This document shows positions 51,435 to 59,507 of a stretch of 64,000 nt of DNA, piece by piece. Within the stretch, counting starts at the first letter, position 1, and the number at the start of each line of letters is the position of its first letter. The translations under genes were made by a program, and so were the position numbers. A model generated the notes under the pieces. It worked only from the letters and a program-made list of their open reading frames with translations. It was not told where the DNA came from and ran no database searches. The DNA comes from Neohoeflea coraliihabitans (GTDB lineage: Bacteria; Pseudomonadota; Alphaproteobacteria; Rhizobiales; Rhizobiaceae): assembly GCF_019334345.1 (NCBI RefSeq), contig NZ_JAHWQX010000001.1:310001-374000 (forward strand), given 5' to 3'.

Positions 51435-52340
51435 ATGACCAAGAACTGGGTTGCGGCGGTGGAGCAGGCCGCGAACAACATCCGCAAGCGCGTGCTCGGA
51501 CTGACGATCAAGCAGAATGGCTGCTACCTCAGCCAGGCGCTGTCGTCCGCCGAGATCCTCTCCACTCTTTACCTCAAGTCCCTGAACCTCGGACCAAGCG
51601 AGGCCGCCTTCGTTCCCGGCGCCTTTGCGGGCGTGCCCGGAACCCCGAACGGACATCCCGCCGGGCATGGCGGCAGGTACAACGGCCCCGGCAATGGTGA
51701 CTGGGACCAGTTCATCATCTCTCCGGCGCATTATGCCGTCGTGATTTATGCGGCCCTTGTCGAAGCCGGCCGGCTCTCCGAGGACTGCTTTGACTCCTTC
51801 AATACCGACGGTTCGACCATGGAAATGATCGGCGCCGAACATTCTCCCGGCTTCGTCATGACCACCGGCTCCTTCGGCCAGGCGCTGTCGCAGGCCGGCG
51901 GTGTCGCCCTTGGCCGTCGATTGAAAAACGAGACGGGCCAGGTCGTGGTCTTCCTCTCTGACGGCGAATTCGAGGAAGGCCAGACCTGGGAGGCCATACA
52001 GTGCCTCGCGCACCACAAGCTGGACAACGTCAAGGTCATTGCCGACGTCAACGGGCAGCAGGTTGATGGGCTGACCAAGGACGTGATGAATATCGAACCG
52101 CTGGAATCGAAAATCCGCGCTTTTGGTGGATCCGTTTGCGTCATCAACGGCCACGACCCCGTCGCCATCGATGAAGCCCTCGGCCAGTCCGAAGCCGGCA
52201 AGCCGCATGTGGTGCTGTGCTACACGGAAACAGACCGCGGCATTCCGCTTCTCACACCGCGAAAGCCCCATCTGCATTACGTCCGTTTTCACGATGATGC
52301 CGAAGTGCAGGCTTTCCGCGAATTTCACGCTGCGATGTAA
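51435..52340 (+). CDS. Transketolase N-terminal subunit (split transketolase)
   Basis: 301-residue PP domain of a two-part transketolase. HAGHGG-like GHPAGHGGRYN, TTGSFGQALSQAGGVALGRRLK and the ThDP motif, here SDGEFEEGQTWEA to VIADVN (S replaces the first G of GDG), are present. ThDP-dependent two-carbon transfer needs the C-terminal subunit encoded 11 bp downstream. The start MTKNWVAAVEQA at 51435 follows GGAAGAG. The same split form is used in apulose-4-phosphate transketolase (AptA/AptB) and in ascorbate/pentose loci. Confidence 0.9.
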   Translation: MTKNWVAAVEQAANNIRKRVLGLTIKQNGCYLSQALSSAEILSTLYLKSLNLGPSEAAFVPGAFAGVPGTPNGHPAGHGGRYNGPGNGDWDQFIISPAHYAVVIYAALVEAGRLSEDCFDSFNTDGSTMEMIGAEHSPGFVMTTGSFGQALSQAGGVALGRRLKNETGQVVVFLSDGEFEEGQTWEAIQCLAHHKLDNVKVIADVNGQQVDGLTKDVMNIEPLESKIRAFGGSVCVINGHDPVAIDEALGQSEAGKPHVVLCYTETDRGIPLLTPRKPHLHYVRFHDDAEVQAFREFHAAM

Positions 52341-52351
52341 GGATCTGCGTC

Positions 52352-53359
52352 ATGCTTGAGTCGAAAGTTCACAACCGCAATCTTGTCGCCTGGGCGAAGC
52401 ACCATCCGGAAGTCGTTGTTCTCTCAGGGGACCTGACCGGATCAACGGAGATCGCCGGCTTTCGCGATGCCTATCCGGATCGTTTCTTTTCGATGGGAAT
52501 GGCCGAACAGAACATGCTCAGCTTCGCCGGAGGGTTGGCGCGCGAAGGATACGTGCCGATGCTGCACACCTTCGCGGTCTTCATGTATCGCCGTGCTCTC
52601 GACCAGCTGTCGATGTCGGTATGCTATCCGAACCTGAAAGTTCGACTTTTCGGCTTTCTGCCCGGGGTCACGACACCGGGCGGCGTCAGTCACCAGGCGA
52701 TCGACGATATCGGCGTGCTCTCGGCGATCCCGAATCTGAGCATTCTCGAAGTCGGCGATGCGACGGACGTCGAAACCGCGCTCGACCCGATCCACGCGAT
52801 CGACGGTCCCGTTTACATCCGCATGATACGCGGCGAAATTCCGCGCCTGTTTCCAGCTGACGAGCCTCTGCAGTTCAACAGGGCGCGGGTTCTGTCCACC
52901 GGAAACGATCTCGCGGTCATTTCCTCCGGGGTCTGCACCCAGGAGGCCATCGGCGCCGTGGCTTTTCTGAAAGAACAGGGTCTGGCGGTCGAGCATCTGC
53001 ACGTCTCCACGCTCAAGCCCTTCGACGACCCCCAGATTTCCGAAACGCTCGGGCGCCAGCGCCATGGTGTCATCACCCTCGAGAATCATACGGTGCTCGG
53101 CGGCCTCGGCAGTCGTGTCGCAAACCGAATTGCCGAGGAAAAGCTCGGCGTGCGCCTGATCAAACTCGGTTTGCATGATACCTACGCGCACGGCGCGTCA
53201 TACCCCTATCTCAAGGCCAAATACGCGCTCGACGGCGCCGCCGTCATTGCTGCGGCCGAGCGCCTGACCGGACAGACCTTCGATCTGAACGGCAGTCTTC
53301 CGGAAGTCACAGCGACCCAGCAAAATCTTCGCGCTTCCGAACAGTTGGAGGCACTATAA
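52352..53359 (+). CDS. Transketolase C-terminal subunit (split transketolase)
   Basis: 335-residue Pyr plus C-terminal domains. RFFSMGMAEQNMLSFAGGLAREG carries the catalytic Glu that contacts the ThDP pyrimidine; VTTPGGVSHQAIDDIGVLSAIPNL and EHLHVSTLKPFDDPQI follow. Together with the preceding gene it equals a full transketolase of about 636 residues. It passes two-carbon units from a ketose phosphate to an aldose phosphate, probably linking D-xylulose-5-phosphate to the pentose-phosphate pathway. Confidence 0.9.
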   Translation: MLESKVHNRNLVAWAKHHPEVVVLSGDLTGSTEIAGFRDAYPDRFFSMGMAEQNMLSFAGGLAREGYVPMLHTFAVFMYRRALDQLSMSVCYPNLKVRLFGFLPGVTTPGGVSHQAIDDIGVLSAIPNLSILEVGDATDVETALDPIHAIDGPVYIRMIRGEIPRLFPADEPLQFNRARVLSTGNDLAVISSGVCTQEAIGAVAFLKEQGLAVEHLHVSTLKPFDDPQISETLGRQRHGVITLENHTVLGGLGSRVANRIAEEKLGVRLIKLGLHDTYAHGASYPYLKAKYALDGAAVIAAAERLTGQTFDLNGSLPEVTATQQNLRASEQLEAL

Positions 53360-53480
53360 AGCCCCAGGCGCTGGACGAGCAGCCAAAAGCCGTATGGGCA
53401 GCAGACCCCGGTGCCGCGGTAAACAGGACCCGTGAGCAAAATTTTGATGCTAGAAACCACCCGAACGAGAGCCTAGCCCT

Positions 53481-54152
53481 ATGCACCAGCTGGAACTACG
53501 CAAGCAGGTCTGCCAAGCCAACCAGGCTCTGGCCAGTTCGGGTCTGGTGCGGTGGACGTCTGGCAACGCATCCGGACGCGATCCGGCGACGGGCGAAATC
53601 GTGATCAAGCCATCCGGAGTCCTGTTCGACGACCTGACGCCGGAAAAAATGGTGGTTCTCGACGCCAGTGGTCACGTCATTGACGGGGACCTCAAGCCCT
53701 CGGTTGACAGCACCTCGCATCTGTATGTCTACCAGAACATGCCGCAGGTGCACGGCGTCGTGCACACGCATTCCCAGTACGCCACCGGCTTCGCCGTGGC
53801 TGGACGCGATTTGCCGATTTCGACCACCACGCACGCCTGTCTCTTTGGCGCCCGCATCCCCTGCTCGGGCCTCGCCTCGATCGGTGAAACCGAGATCGGC
53901 CGCGAGATTGTCCGCCTCATCGGCGACGGCAGCGCGGTGCTGCTGCGCAACCACGGCGTATTTACAGTCGGCAAGTCGGCTTGGGATGCCCTGAAATATG
54001 CTGTCTATGCCGAGGAAAGCGCCGAGGCGAGCTTCCTGGCCCATCAGCTCACCGGCGAAATTCCCGAACTCGATTCAACTTTTGTGGCGGGATGCCGCAG
54101 CATGTATCTCAACGACTATGGTCAGGAAAAAGAGAATAACTCAAATTATTGA
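53481..54152 (+). CDS. Class II aldolase/epimerase, AraD-like (L-ribulose-5-phosphate 4-epimerase type)
   Basis: 223-residue zinc enzyme. Metal histidines in VHTHSQYATGFA (about 93-104) and RNHGVF near 153. KPSVDSTSHL matches the AraD/UlaF/SgbE pattern KPSSDTPTH rather than the catalytic Glu pattern of fuculose-phosphate aldolase, and TTHACLFGARIPC and the end YLNDYGQ also resemble AraD. L-ribulose-5-phosphate 4-epimerase (to D-xylulose-5-phosphate) is therefore the best guess; an aldolase role is not excluded. The operator box of the next promoter begins inside its last codons. Gap of 121 bp from the transketolase gene. Confidence 0.83.
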   Translation: MHQLELRKQVCQANQALASSGLVRWTSGNASGRDPATGEIVIKPSGVLFDDLTPEKMVVLDASGHVIDGDLKPSVDSTSHLYVYQNMPQVHGVVHTHSQYATGFAVAGRDLPISTTTHACLFGARIPCSGLASIGETEIGREIVRLIGDGSAVLLRNHGVFTVGKSAWDALKYAVYAEESAEASFLAHQLTGEIPELDSTFVAGCRSMYLNDYGQEKENNSNY

Positions 54153-54174
54153 GTTTAGTTTTGCAATAATATGA
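54141..54174. promoter_or_regulatory. SorC-type operator pair C (kinase operon)
   Basis: TCAAATTATTGA (54141-54152, with AACTCA / TGAGTT arms) and GCAATAATATGA (54163-54174; the minus strand reads TCA-N6-TGC), 22 bp apart. The first overlaps the aldolase stop codon; the second ends 7 nt before the -35. Confidence 0.7.
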
Positions 54175-54181
54175 GTTTTTG

Positions 54182-54210
54182 TTGACACCCCTCGAGGCTT
54201 TTGGCAAAAT
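54182..54210 (+). promoter_or_regulatory. Promoter of the kinase/isomerase operon
   Basis: TTGACA (54182-54187), 17-bp spacer, CAAAAT (54205-54210). The leader to the ATG at 54351 is about 135 nt. Confidence 0.65.
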
Positions 54211-54350
54211 CTGAAAAGGATGGATTTTCAAAAGTTCGGGTTTGGTAACCCTGACTGCGGTGATCGAAATGTAGCCTCCCGTTTCCGGCAGATCACGTCC
54301 GGAATCGCGATGCAGGCAGCGCGGGCGAAGACGTATCGGGAGGATAATCA

Positions 54351-55880
54351 ATGCCGCAGCTTCTTCTTGGAATCGATGTCGGATCGCATGAAACCAAAGG
54401 CGTCCTGACCGACACTGCAGGCAAGGTCATCGCCCAGGATGTCCGCAAGCACGAAATGAACTATCCGCGACCGGGCTTCGTCGAGCACGAAGTCGAAACG
54501 GTCTGGTGGTCGGAATTCGCCGATCTCGCCCGCAGCCTTGTCGAAAAGGCCGGGGCAGACGCCGCCGAGATCGCGGGAGTGGCCGTCAGCGCCGCCTTTG
54601 GCATGGTTCCGGTCGATGAAAAGGGTGATCCGTTGCGCAGCGGCGGCATCATGTACGGCGTGGATACCCGCTCGACAGACGAGATTAATCAGCTCAATGC
54701 GCGGCTCGGCGAAGAACAGATCCTGCAGCGCTGCGGAAATCCGCTCTCAACCCAGCAGATGGGGCCGAAGATCCTGTGGCTGAAGAACAATGAGCCGGAG
54801 GTCTATGCGCGGGCCCACAAGTTTCTCCCCTCCTCCAGCTTCATCGTCGCGCGGCTGACCGGCGCGTTCGTCATCGACCACCTGCATGCTGGCTTTTTCG
54901 GTCCGCTCTATGACTACAAGAAGCAGTGCTGGGGCGAGGATCTGTGTGAGGGGATTGTCGAGATTGAGCGCCTCCCCGAGATCAAATGGGCCTCGGAAAT
55001 CGCCGGCCGGGTCACCGAGCAGGCTGCCGCGGCCACGGGTCTGGCCCCGGGCACCCCGGTCACTGTCGGCACCTCCGATGTTGCCTCGGAAGCCTTGAGT
55101 ATCGGCGTCACCAAACCCGGTCAGACAATGATGATGTACGGCTCCACGGCATGGATCACGCTGCTGGTCGAAAAGCCTGTGCTCGATGAGATGTTATGGG
55201 CATCGCCCTTCGTTTTCCCGGGTGTCTTCTGCCTGCATGGCGGTACGGCGACCAGCGGATCTCTGACCCGGTGGATCCGCGACAATGTCGCCACGGATCT
55301 GGTTGCGGCAGAAGCAGAAGGAAATCCCGAAGCCTATACCGTGCTCACACAGATGGCCGAGAAAGCCCCCGCCGGTTCCGAAGGCCTGGTCATCCTGCCC
55401 TATTTCTCCGGCGAGCGCAGTCCGATCAACGATCCGCACGCCAAGGGCATGATATTCGGCCTGCAGATGCACCACGGCCGCGAACATCTCTACCGTGCCG
55501 CTCTTGAGGGCGTCGGCTACTCGATCAACCACACACTTCAGGTGATGGCTCGGGCCGGCGCCAATCCGCAATTGCTGACGGCCGTCGGCGGCGGCACCAA
55601 GAGCAAGGTCTGGCTGCAATCTGTTTCCGACATCACCGGTGTGAAACAGAATGTTCCCGCCACCACGCTCGGCGCCTCTTATGGCAATGCGTTTCTGGCC
55701 GGCTATGCCACCGGTCTGTTTACAGCTCCGGAAGACATCCAGAATTGGATTGCCCTTGCCGAGGAGATCACCCCGAACCCGGCCAACGCCGAGACCTATG
55801 GCAAGCTGATGGACATCTATCTGACCCTGTATGAGCGCAATGCCGACCTCATGCGGCGGATTGGCGACACCACATCCTGA
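54351..55880 (+). CDS. FGGY family carbohydrate kinase (xylulokinase-like)
   Basis: 509-residue sugar kinase, two FGGY domains. First ATP motif LLLGIDVGSHETKGVL (4-19), then VGTSDVASEALSIG with the conserved Asp, ILPYFSGERSPINDPHAKG of the FGGY signature region and AVGGGTKSKVWLQ for adenine. Phosphorylates a ketopentose or polyol, likely at the 5-position; kinases for D-xylulose, L-xylulose, L-ribulose and apulose share this pattern. First gene of the third operon; 37 bp before the isomerase. Confidence 0.9.
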   Translation: MPQLLLGIDVGSHETKGVLTDTAGKVIAQDVRKHEMNYPRPGFVEHEVETVWWSEFADLARSLVEKAGADAAEIAGVAVSAAFGMVPVDEKGDPLRSGGIMYGVDTRSTDEINQLNARLGEEQILQRCGNPLSTQQMGPKILWLKNNEPEVYARAHKFLPSSSFIVARLTGAFVIDHLHAGFFGPLYDYKKQCWGEDLCEGIVEIERLPEIKWASEIAGRVTEQAAAATGLAPGTPVTVGTSDVASEALSIGVTKPGQTMMMYGSTAWITLLVEKPVLDEMLWASPFVFPGVFCLHGGTATSGSLTRWIRDNVATDLVAAEAEGNPEAYTVLTQMAEKAPAGSEGLVILPYFSGERSPINDPHAKGMIFGLQMHHGREHLYRAALEGVGYSINHTLQVMARAGANPQLLTAVGGGTKSKVWLQSVSDITGVKQNVPATTLGASYGNAFLAGYATGLFTAPEDIQNWIALAEEITPNPANAETYGKLMDIYLTLYERNADLMRRIGDTTS

Positions 55881-55917
55881 CCTATCCAGACCCACTCCAA
55901 CCGAAAAGGGCACAAAA

Positions 55918-56823
55918 ATGAGAATGGCAAAAACAAGCTTCGGATCCTGGGCCTTTGCGTTCGGACCTTTCGCGACCAACCCCTATCCGTTCGAAAAAGT
56001 CTTGCAGTACGCCTCCGAGACGGGCTTCGATGCAATCGAGATCAACGGGTTCCGCCCCCATCCGCATGCAGACGATTTCGACACGGCGGAAGGCTGGAAG
56101 CCGCTGAAGTCAATGATCCACGACAAATACGGCCTGGAAATTTCGGCCATCGCCGGTGACTTCCGGTGCGCTCCGCCCAGCCAGGTGTCCAAGGACATCT
56201 ACATGAAGGAGTTCCGCAAGAGCCTCGAGATGTGCAAGCACCTCGGCACATCGATCACCCGCGTCGATACGATCGCTCCGCCCAACGCGTTGACACCGGA
56301 CGAGTACAAGGAGCGTTTCGACAATCTGATCGAGAACTGGTCGGCCGCCGCGGAACTGGCGCGCGAATACGACGTGACGATCGCCTGGGAGTTCGAGCCG
56401 ATCCTCTGGATCAACAAGCCGAGTGAGATCCTCAAGGTTCTCAAGACGATCGACCATCCCAATTTCACGGTCATGTTCGATACGGCGCATGCGCATATGG
56501 TGGCTGTGGTGGGCCGTCATCAGACCGGCGAAAAGGAAACGCACCCCGGCGGCATCATTGGCTTTGCCAAGGATCTTGGCGATTACATCGGCCACTGGCA
56601 CCTCATCGACTGCGTCGAAGCCGACCAACTGGCGGATGGCAACTCGATTCACTCGCCGTTCGGCACCGGGGCCATCGATTTCGTGGGTTTCTTCTCCGCC
56701 ATGAAGGAACGCCTCGAAAACGCACCCTACTGGACATTCGACTTCTGCTCCTGCCCAACGACCGAAGAAGACGGCAAGGATGCAATCCCCTTCATCAAGA
56801 AAGTCGTGGCACAGGTGGACTGA
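55918..56823 (+). CDS. Sugar phosphate isomerase/epimerase 1 (TIM barrel, AP-endonuclease-2 fold)
   Basis: 301-residue TIM-barrel protein. Metal-ligand candidates: WEFEPILW (Glu), VMFDTAHAHM (Asp, His) and GHWHLIDC (His). At the last ligand place the sequence reads FDFCSC rather than a clear Glu. Members act on ketoses or inosose-like compounds. AAAGGG precedes the ATG at 55918. It is between kinase and hydrolase genes in a head-to-tail operon. Confidence 0.87.
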   Translation: MRMAKTSFGSWAFAFGPFATNPYPFEKVLQYASETGFDAIEINGFRPHPHADDFDTAEGWKPLKSMIHDKYGLEISAIAGDFRCAPPSQVSKDIYMKEFRKSLEMCKHLGTSITRVDTIAPPNALTPDEYKERFDNLIENWSAAAELAREYDVTIAWEFEPILWINKPSEILKVLKTIDHPNFTVMFDTAHAHMVAVVGRHQTGEKETHPGGIIGFAKDLGDYIGHWHLIDCVEADQLADGNSIHSPFGTGAIDFVGFFSAMKERLENAPYWTFDFCSCPTTEEDGKDAIPFIKKVVAQVD

Positions 56824-56826
56824 TCA

Positions 56827-57630
56827 ATGCCTTACACCAACAACGGCCCTGTCAGCCTCTACTGGGAAGAGCATGGCGAGGGCCCGCCCCTTGTCATGAT
56901 CGTCGGCCTTGGCGCCGACATCAGCGTCTGGCCGCTGCATCTCGACCACTACAAGAAGCATTTCCGCTGCATTCTTGTCGAAAACCGCGGCATCGGGAAA
57001 TCCGATAAGCCTCCGGCCCCTTATACCACCGAGGACATGGCCGGTGACGTCGCAGCGGTGATGGATGCAGCCGGGGTGGACAAGGCTCACATCCTCGGCG
57101 TCTCGATGGGCGGCGCCATTGCCCAGGCATTCGCGCTCGCCCACAAGGCACGCGTCTTGTCGCTGGTCCTGGTCAGCACCTGGGCCAAACAGGACAATTA
57201 CGGCAAAATGATCTGGCGTCATTTCAAGAATGTCCGCGCCCATGTGCGGCCCGAACAATGGGTGGAGACGCTGCAATTGTGGATCTGGGCGCCGCGATCG
57301 ATCGAAGCGGATCCCGAGAGCATGGCCGCGGCGCGGGAGGGGGCTGCAGTCGGTCCCAATCCGCAACCCGATCATGGCTTCGAGGGTCAGTGCGATGCCA
57401 GTATTGCCCATGACAGCAGTCATCGCCTTGGCGAAATCGAGGCTCCGACTCTCATCACCGTCGGCGACAAGGATATCTTCACGCCCCCGCACATGTCGGA
57501 AGCGTTGCACAAAGGCATCCCCAACGCCCGGCTCGATGTCTACGAGGGTTGGGCGCATGTGCACCATTTCGAGGATGTCGAAAGGTTCAACCGGACGACA
57601 ACCGAATTCATGTTGGAGCATTCGTCATGA
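56827..57630 (+). CDS. Alpha/beta hydrolase, possible sugar lactonase/esterase
   Basis: 267-residue serine hydrolase. Nucleophile GVSMGGAIAQ (Ser about 97), GDKDIFTP (Asp) and GWAHVHHFED (His) form the triad; ENRGIGKSDKP is a standard loop. It begins 3 bp after isomerase 1 and overlaps isomerase 2 by 4 bp. In this sugar operon it might open a lactone or remove an acyl group from the sugar; both are inference. Confidence 0.87.
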   Translation: MPYTNNGPVSLYWEEHGEGPPLVMIVGLGADISVWPLHLDHYKKHFRCILVENRGIGKSDKPPAPYTTEDMAGDVAAVMDAAGVDKAHILGVSMGGAIAQAFALAHKARVLSLVLVSTWAKQDNYGKMIWRHFKNVRAHVRPEQWVETLQLWIWAPRSIEADPESMAAAREGAAVGPNPQPDHGFEGQCDASIAHDSSHRLGEIEAPTLITVGDKDIFTPPHMSEALHKGIPNARLDVYEGWAHVHHFEDVERFNRTTTEFMLEHSS

Positions 57631-58454
57631 CCATACGGTTCGGCTGCCAGACCTATACCTGGCAAATGAGCGGGGAACGCTATCTCGGCGAACTCGACCG
57701 CATCATCGGTGTGGCCGGTGATGCGGGTTTCTCCGGGCTGGAATGCGAAATCCAGTTTCTCGGCAAATTGCGCGATCCGGCTCTGATGCAAAAGGCGCTC
57801 GACGATGCCGGCATCGATTTCGCTGCCCTGAGCATCGTTTCCGACTGGGCCGAGAACCGGGAGACGGACGCGGAAAAGGCGGAGACAGATTTCGCCATCG
57901 ATTATCTGGCGACCAGCTTTCCAGACGCGATTCTCAACATCGTGCCGTTTGCCGGTCCGAACCGCGACAATCTCGCCGAACGGCAGGACAATCACCTTGC
58001 CATCATCAACGATATTGCCAGGCGGGCAGCAGATCGCGGACTGAAGGCCACCTATCACCCGAACTCGGTGCCGGGCTCGACCTGCATCACGCGGGACGAC
58101 TACCGCAAGATGCTCGACGGGCTGGACACGACAATCGTCGGCTGGTGCCCGGACATCTACCACATCAAGGCCGGAGGCATGCAGCCACTGGAATTGCTGC
58201 GCGACTACCGCGAACTTGTCGGGCATGTCCATTACTCGGATTTCGATGCGCAGATCACGCCGCAGGCCATGGGACAGGGCGTGATGGACTATGAGGCGGT
58301 AACCTCCTATCTCGCCGAGACCGGCTACGACGGCTGGCTGGTGGTCGAGGACCACTGCGAATGGGCCAAATCGGAACCCGACGAGGTGACCCGCTCGAAC
58401 GGACGCTACTTCCGCGAAAAACTCGCGCCTCTGATCGGATCGGGGCGGCAATGA
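57627..58454 (+). CDS. Sugar phosphate isomerase/epimerase 2 (TIM barrel)
   Basis: 275-residue TIM-barrel protein. FGCQTYTWQMSGERYL is the start. Candidate ligands: ATYHPNSVPG (place of the first Glu; pattern of inosose dehydratase IolE-like proteins), GWCPDIYHI (Asp, His), GHVHYSDFD (His) and GWLVVEDHCEW (Glu). Could be an epimerase of the L-xylulose-5-phosphate 3-epimerase type or a dehydratase. ATGA overlaps with genes on both sides. Confidence 0.86.
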   Translation: MTIRFGCQTYTWQMSGERYLGELDRIIGVAGDAGFSGLECEIQFLGKLRDPALMQKALDDAGIDFAALSIVSDWAENRETDAEKAETDFAIDYLATSFPDAILNIVPFAGPNRDNLAERQDNHLAIINDIARRAADRGLKATYHPNSVPGSTCITRDDYRKMLDGLDTTIVGWCPDIYHIKAGGMQPLELLRDYRELVGHVHYSDFDAQITPQAMGQGVMDYEAVTSYLAETGYDGWLVVEDHCEWAKSEPDEVTRSNGRYFREKLAPLIGSGRQ

Positions 58455-59269
58455 GAAAATTTGCCATCAACCAGATCTGTCTCAAGGATCAGTCTTTCGA
58501 GCAGGCGGTCGAGGCAACCGCGAGGAGCGGCTTCCACGCCTTCACGCCCTGGTATGACTACATCTCCCACCTTGACCCCGCGGCGGCGCGGCGCATTATC
58601 CTCGACGCCGGTCTGGAGGTCAGCGGCTTCTGCAATTGCGGTCTCTTCGCGCTGAAAGGTCCGCAGGAGCGCCAACAGGCAATCGATGAGGCGAAACGCA
58701 ACATCGAATGGGCAGCCGAGCTCGGAGCGCCGTCCATCGTTGCCGTCGCCGGCGGTCTTCTGCCCGGCTCGACCGATCTCGATGCCGCCCGGGATTTCGC
58801 CTTCGACTGCCTGGCCGAAACGCTTCAGTTCGCACGCACGACGCCGGTGACCATGGCCCTCGAGATCCTTCACCCGATGTACACGCCGGACTGGTCCGTC
58901 GTCACCACTTTGAAGACAGCCAACGACTGGTGCGACCGCCTGGGCGACGGCATCGGTCTCGCGGTCGACACCTATCATTCCTGGTGGGACCCTGAGCGCG
59001 ATGCGCAGCTTGAGCGCGCGGCGCTGTCTCAACGAATTGCCACGTACCACATTTCCGACTGGCTGGTGCCCACCAGTCATCTGCTGCTGGACCGCGGCAT
59101 GCCCGGCGAAGGCGTCATCGATCTCGCCGGCTTCGACGCGCAAGTCACCGGCGCCGGATATGCGGGCCCGGTCGAAGTCGAGATATTTTCCGAGCGGCTC
59201 TGGCAGCGTCCGCCGGCGGAATTTCTCGCGGACCTGCTCAAGCGCTGCCAACAGGTCTACGGCGCCTAA
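58451..59269 (+). CDS. Sugar phosphate isomerase/epimerase 3 (TIM barrel)
   Basis: 272-residue TIM-barrel protein with the full metal set: MALEILHPMY (Glu), GLAVDTYHSWWDP (Asp, His), ATYHISDW (His) and PVEVEIFSERLW (Glu). This E-D-H-E arrangement is that of catalytically active ketose 3-epimerases and isomerases. It ends the operon; the gap after it (59270-59507) has no clear terminator. Confidence 0.88.
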   Translation: MRKFAINQICLKDQSFEQAVEATARSGFHAFTPWYDYISHLDPAAARRIILDAGLEVSGFCNCGLFALKGPQERQQAIDEAKRNIEWAAELGAPSIVAVAGGLLPGSTDLDAARDFAFDCLAETLQFARTTPVTMALEILHPMYTPDWSVVTTLKTANDWCDRLGDGIGLAVDTYHSWWDPERDAQLERAALSQRIATYHISDWLVPTSHLLLDRGMPGEGVIDLAGFDAQVTGAGYAGPVEVEIFSERLWQRPPAEFLADLLKRCQQVYGA

Positions 59270-59507
59270 GACGCGCTTCTCATTTAACCAGAGATATAAA
59301 TCCAATCACCACCGCTGCCCCCGCTGACCGCCAGTTGGACGGCAGGCCGCACGGGCGTCGTAGGACGCGCAGCGCTCGCAACCTCCTATACAGTTCTGTC
59401 TGCATGAAAACGCCGCCGCCCGGTCCGCCAAGCCCCCGGACTCGCCAGATTGCTGTCCTGGCGGACAGCCGCGCGTCCGGCGCCGATGTCTCCAGAATGC
59501 TGTTTCG

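Noticed and set aside
53481-54152. L-fuculose-phosphate aldolase as a firm assignment
   Set aside because: The Glu motif expected for that aldolase is replaced by the AraD-like KPSVDSTSH pattern, so only a family-level AraD-like call is given.
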